Below, one piece after another: positions 29,922 through 30,473 of a stretch of DNA of 30,473 nt. Positions within the stretch are counted from its first letter, which is position 1. Each line of letters opens with the position of its first letter. The translations under genes were made by a program, and so were the position numbers. The DNA is from Acanthaster planci. Lineage: Eukaryota > Echinodermata > Asteroidea > Valvatida > Acanthasteridae. The stretch covers positions 4,289-34,761 of the forward strand of contig NW_019091764.1 of the NCBI RefSeq assembly GCF_001949145.1. Reading direction: 5' to 3'. The notes under the pieces are model-generated. The model did no database searches. It was not told the origin of the DNA and was given only the letters and a program-made list of their open reading frames with translations.

Positions 29922-30473
29922 ATGAATCTTATCCTCATGGTCTTTATCTTTCAATGGAATGCACATGGAAATGAACTCAAGCATGCTATAAATGACTGGA
30001 AGGACAAACCTGATATAATTTGTATACAAGAAACATGGCTTAAAGAAAGTAAGAATTTCAATCTTCCTGGATATAACATTTACAGATGTGACAGGAAACC
30101 TATCCTTAAATCCTCTGGCGGGGGATGTGCTATTTTTACCAAAAAAGCCCTTGTTGTTCAAAACATTTTTGACAAAGATTCCCTTTTCCAGTATCAAGTC
30201 CTTGAAGTGAATAAAAGTGATAAAAGTAAATTAAAAATTATTAATGCTTATAACTCTTGTCTTACTTTGAAGGACGATTCTTTAACTGACATCGAAAATC
30301 ATATAAGTAAGAATACTATTATTTGTGAAGACTTTAACAGCCACAACTCCCTCTGGGGAAGTAAAATGACTGATGCCAATGGTAATATCATCGAAAATGT
30401 AATGGACAAACACAATCTTGTCTGTGTTAATAGTGGAAACGGTACTAGAATTAACACCTCCAATGGTACTATT
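29922..30473 (+). CDS. LINE ORF2, endonuclease domain (partial, open to the window end)
   Basis: From ATG 29922 the frame stays open for all 184 codons to the last base. It shows the motifs of the exonuclease-endonuclease-phosphatase fold in order: FQWNAHGN (Asn), PDIICIQETWL (catalytic Glu), SGGGCAIFTKK, IICEDFNSHNSLWGS (Asp and Asn, with the usual Gly of GDFN replaced by Glu), then TDANGNIIENV and SNGTI at the edge, where the SDH motif would follow. In the intact element this nuclease nicks target DNA to prime reverse transcription. Lack of stops over 552 nt suggests a younger copy than the LINE at 9.5-11.1 kb, although its ORF1 is broken. Confidence 0.88.
   Translation, partial: MNLILMVFIFQWNAHGNELKHAINDWKDKPDIICIQETWLKESKNFNLPGYNIYRCDRKPILKSSGGGCAIFTKKALVVQNIFDKDSLFQYQVLEVNKSDKSKLKIINAYNSCLTLKDDSLTDIENHISKNTIICEDFNSHNSLWGSKMTDANGNIIENVMDKHNLVCVNSGNGTRINTSNGTI

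Larger units (their letters stand above)
28330..30473 (+). mobile_element. Jockey/I-group LINE, 5' part (runs off the window)
   Basis: Two consecutive coding regions are seen in the order of a non-LTR retrotransposon: a low-complexity, basic ORF1 (28518-29880) and an ORF2 starting with an apurinic-like endonuclease (29922 onward). The ORF1-ORF2 spacing is about 41 bp. ORF1 is broken, while ORF2 is open to the window edge. The 5' limit is uncertain; I take the start of non-AT-rich sequence near 28330. No flanking duplication can be assessed because the 3' end is outside. Confidence 0.8.

Overview
The window looks like nuclear DNA of an intron-rich, AT-rich animal, most likely a marine deuterostome invertebrate (echinoderm, hemichordate or cephalochordate). 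The basis is the high density of decayed transposons, tRNA-derived SINE-like repeats, canonical GT-AG exon candidates and very frequent TACATGTA / ACATGTACATGTA palindromes. The taxon is an inference and has not been tested by any search. There is no operon, no rRNA and no intact long host gene. Most short open frames are chance.

Layout. 1-6.9 kb: mostly non-coding, with a few exon-like segments on the minus strand (3196-3271, 3755-3796, and weakly 5568-5650). 6.95-7.83 kb: a nested repeat cluster (two 125-bp direct copies around a 310-bp inverted-repeat element) followed by a perfect 24-bp hairpin with telomere-like sequence. 8.75-9.05 kb: a tRNA-derived SINE-like element with a ~34-bp target-site duplication; a second copy at 18.99-19.12 kb is broken by the only assembly gap. 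9.28-11.12 kb: another SINE-like repeat and a 5'-truncated CR1/L2-like LINE on the minus strand (endonuclease end plus reverse transcriptase). 14.64-15.31 kb: a hairpin, a tRNA-like unit and a four-unit array of tRNA-like sequences. 17.69-17.88 kb: a probable LINE 3' tail. 19.62-20.19 kb: a 17-bp minisatellite, a pogo-like MITE and a foldback. 20.71-21.08 kb: a 187-bp tandem duplication.

21.1-26.4 kb is the richest part. A broken minus-strand gene for a transposase-like protein of the C(2)H DDE type is split by two later insertions whose boundaries can be read at base level: a 419-bp TA-flanked MITE (25066-25484) and a 2.7-kb Penelope-like retroelement (21884-24603). The latter has reverse transcriptase, GIY-YIG nuclease, inverted terminal repeats and hammerhead-ribozyme-like cores. 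Removing each insert in silico rejoins the host reading frame.

26.7-28.2 kb carries six copies of a 14-nt motif, GTCAYGCGAGTCAC, that no recognised feature explains. From 28.5 kb to the end is a plus-strand jockey/I-group LINE: a broken ORF1, then an open ORF2 endonuclease domain that runs off the window.
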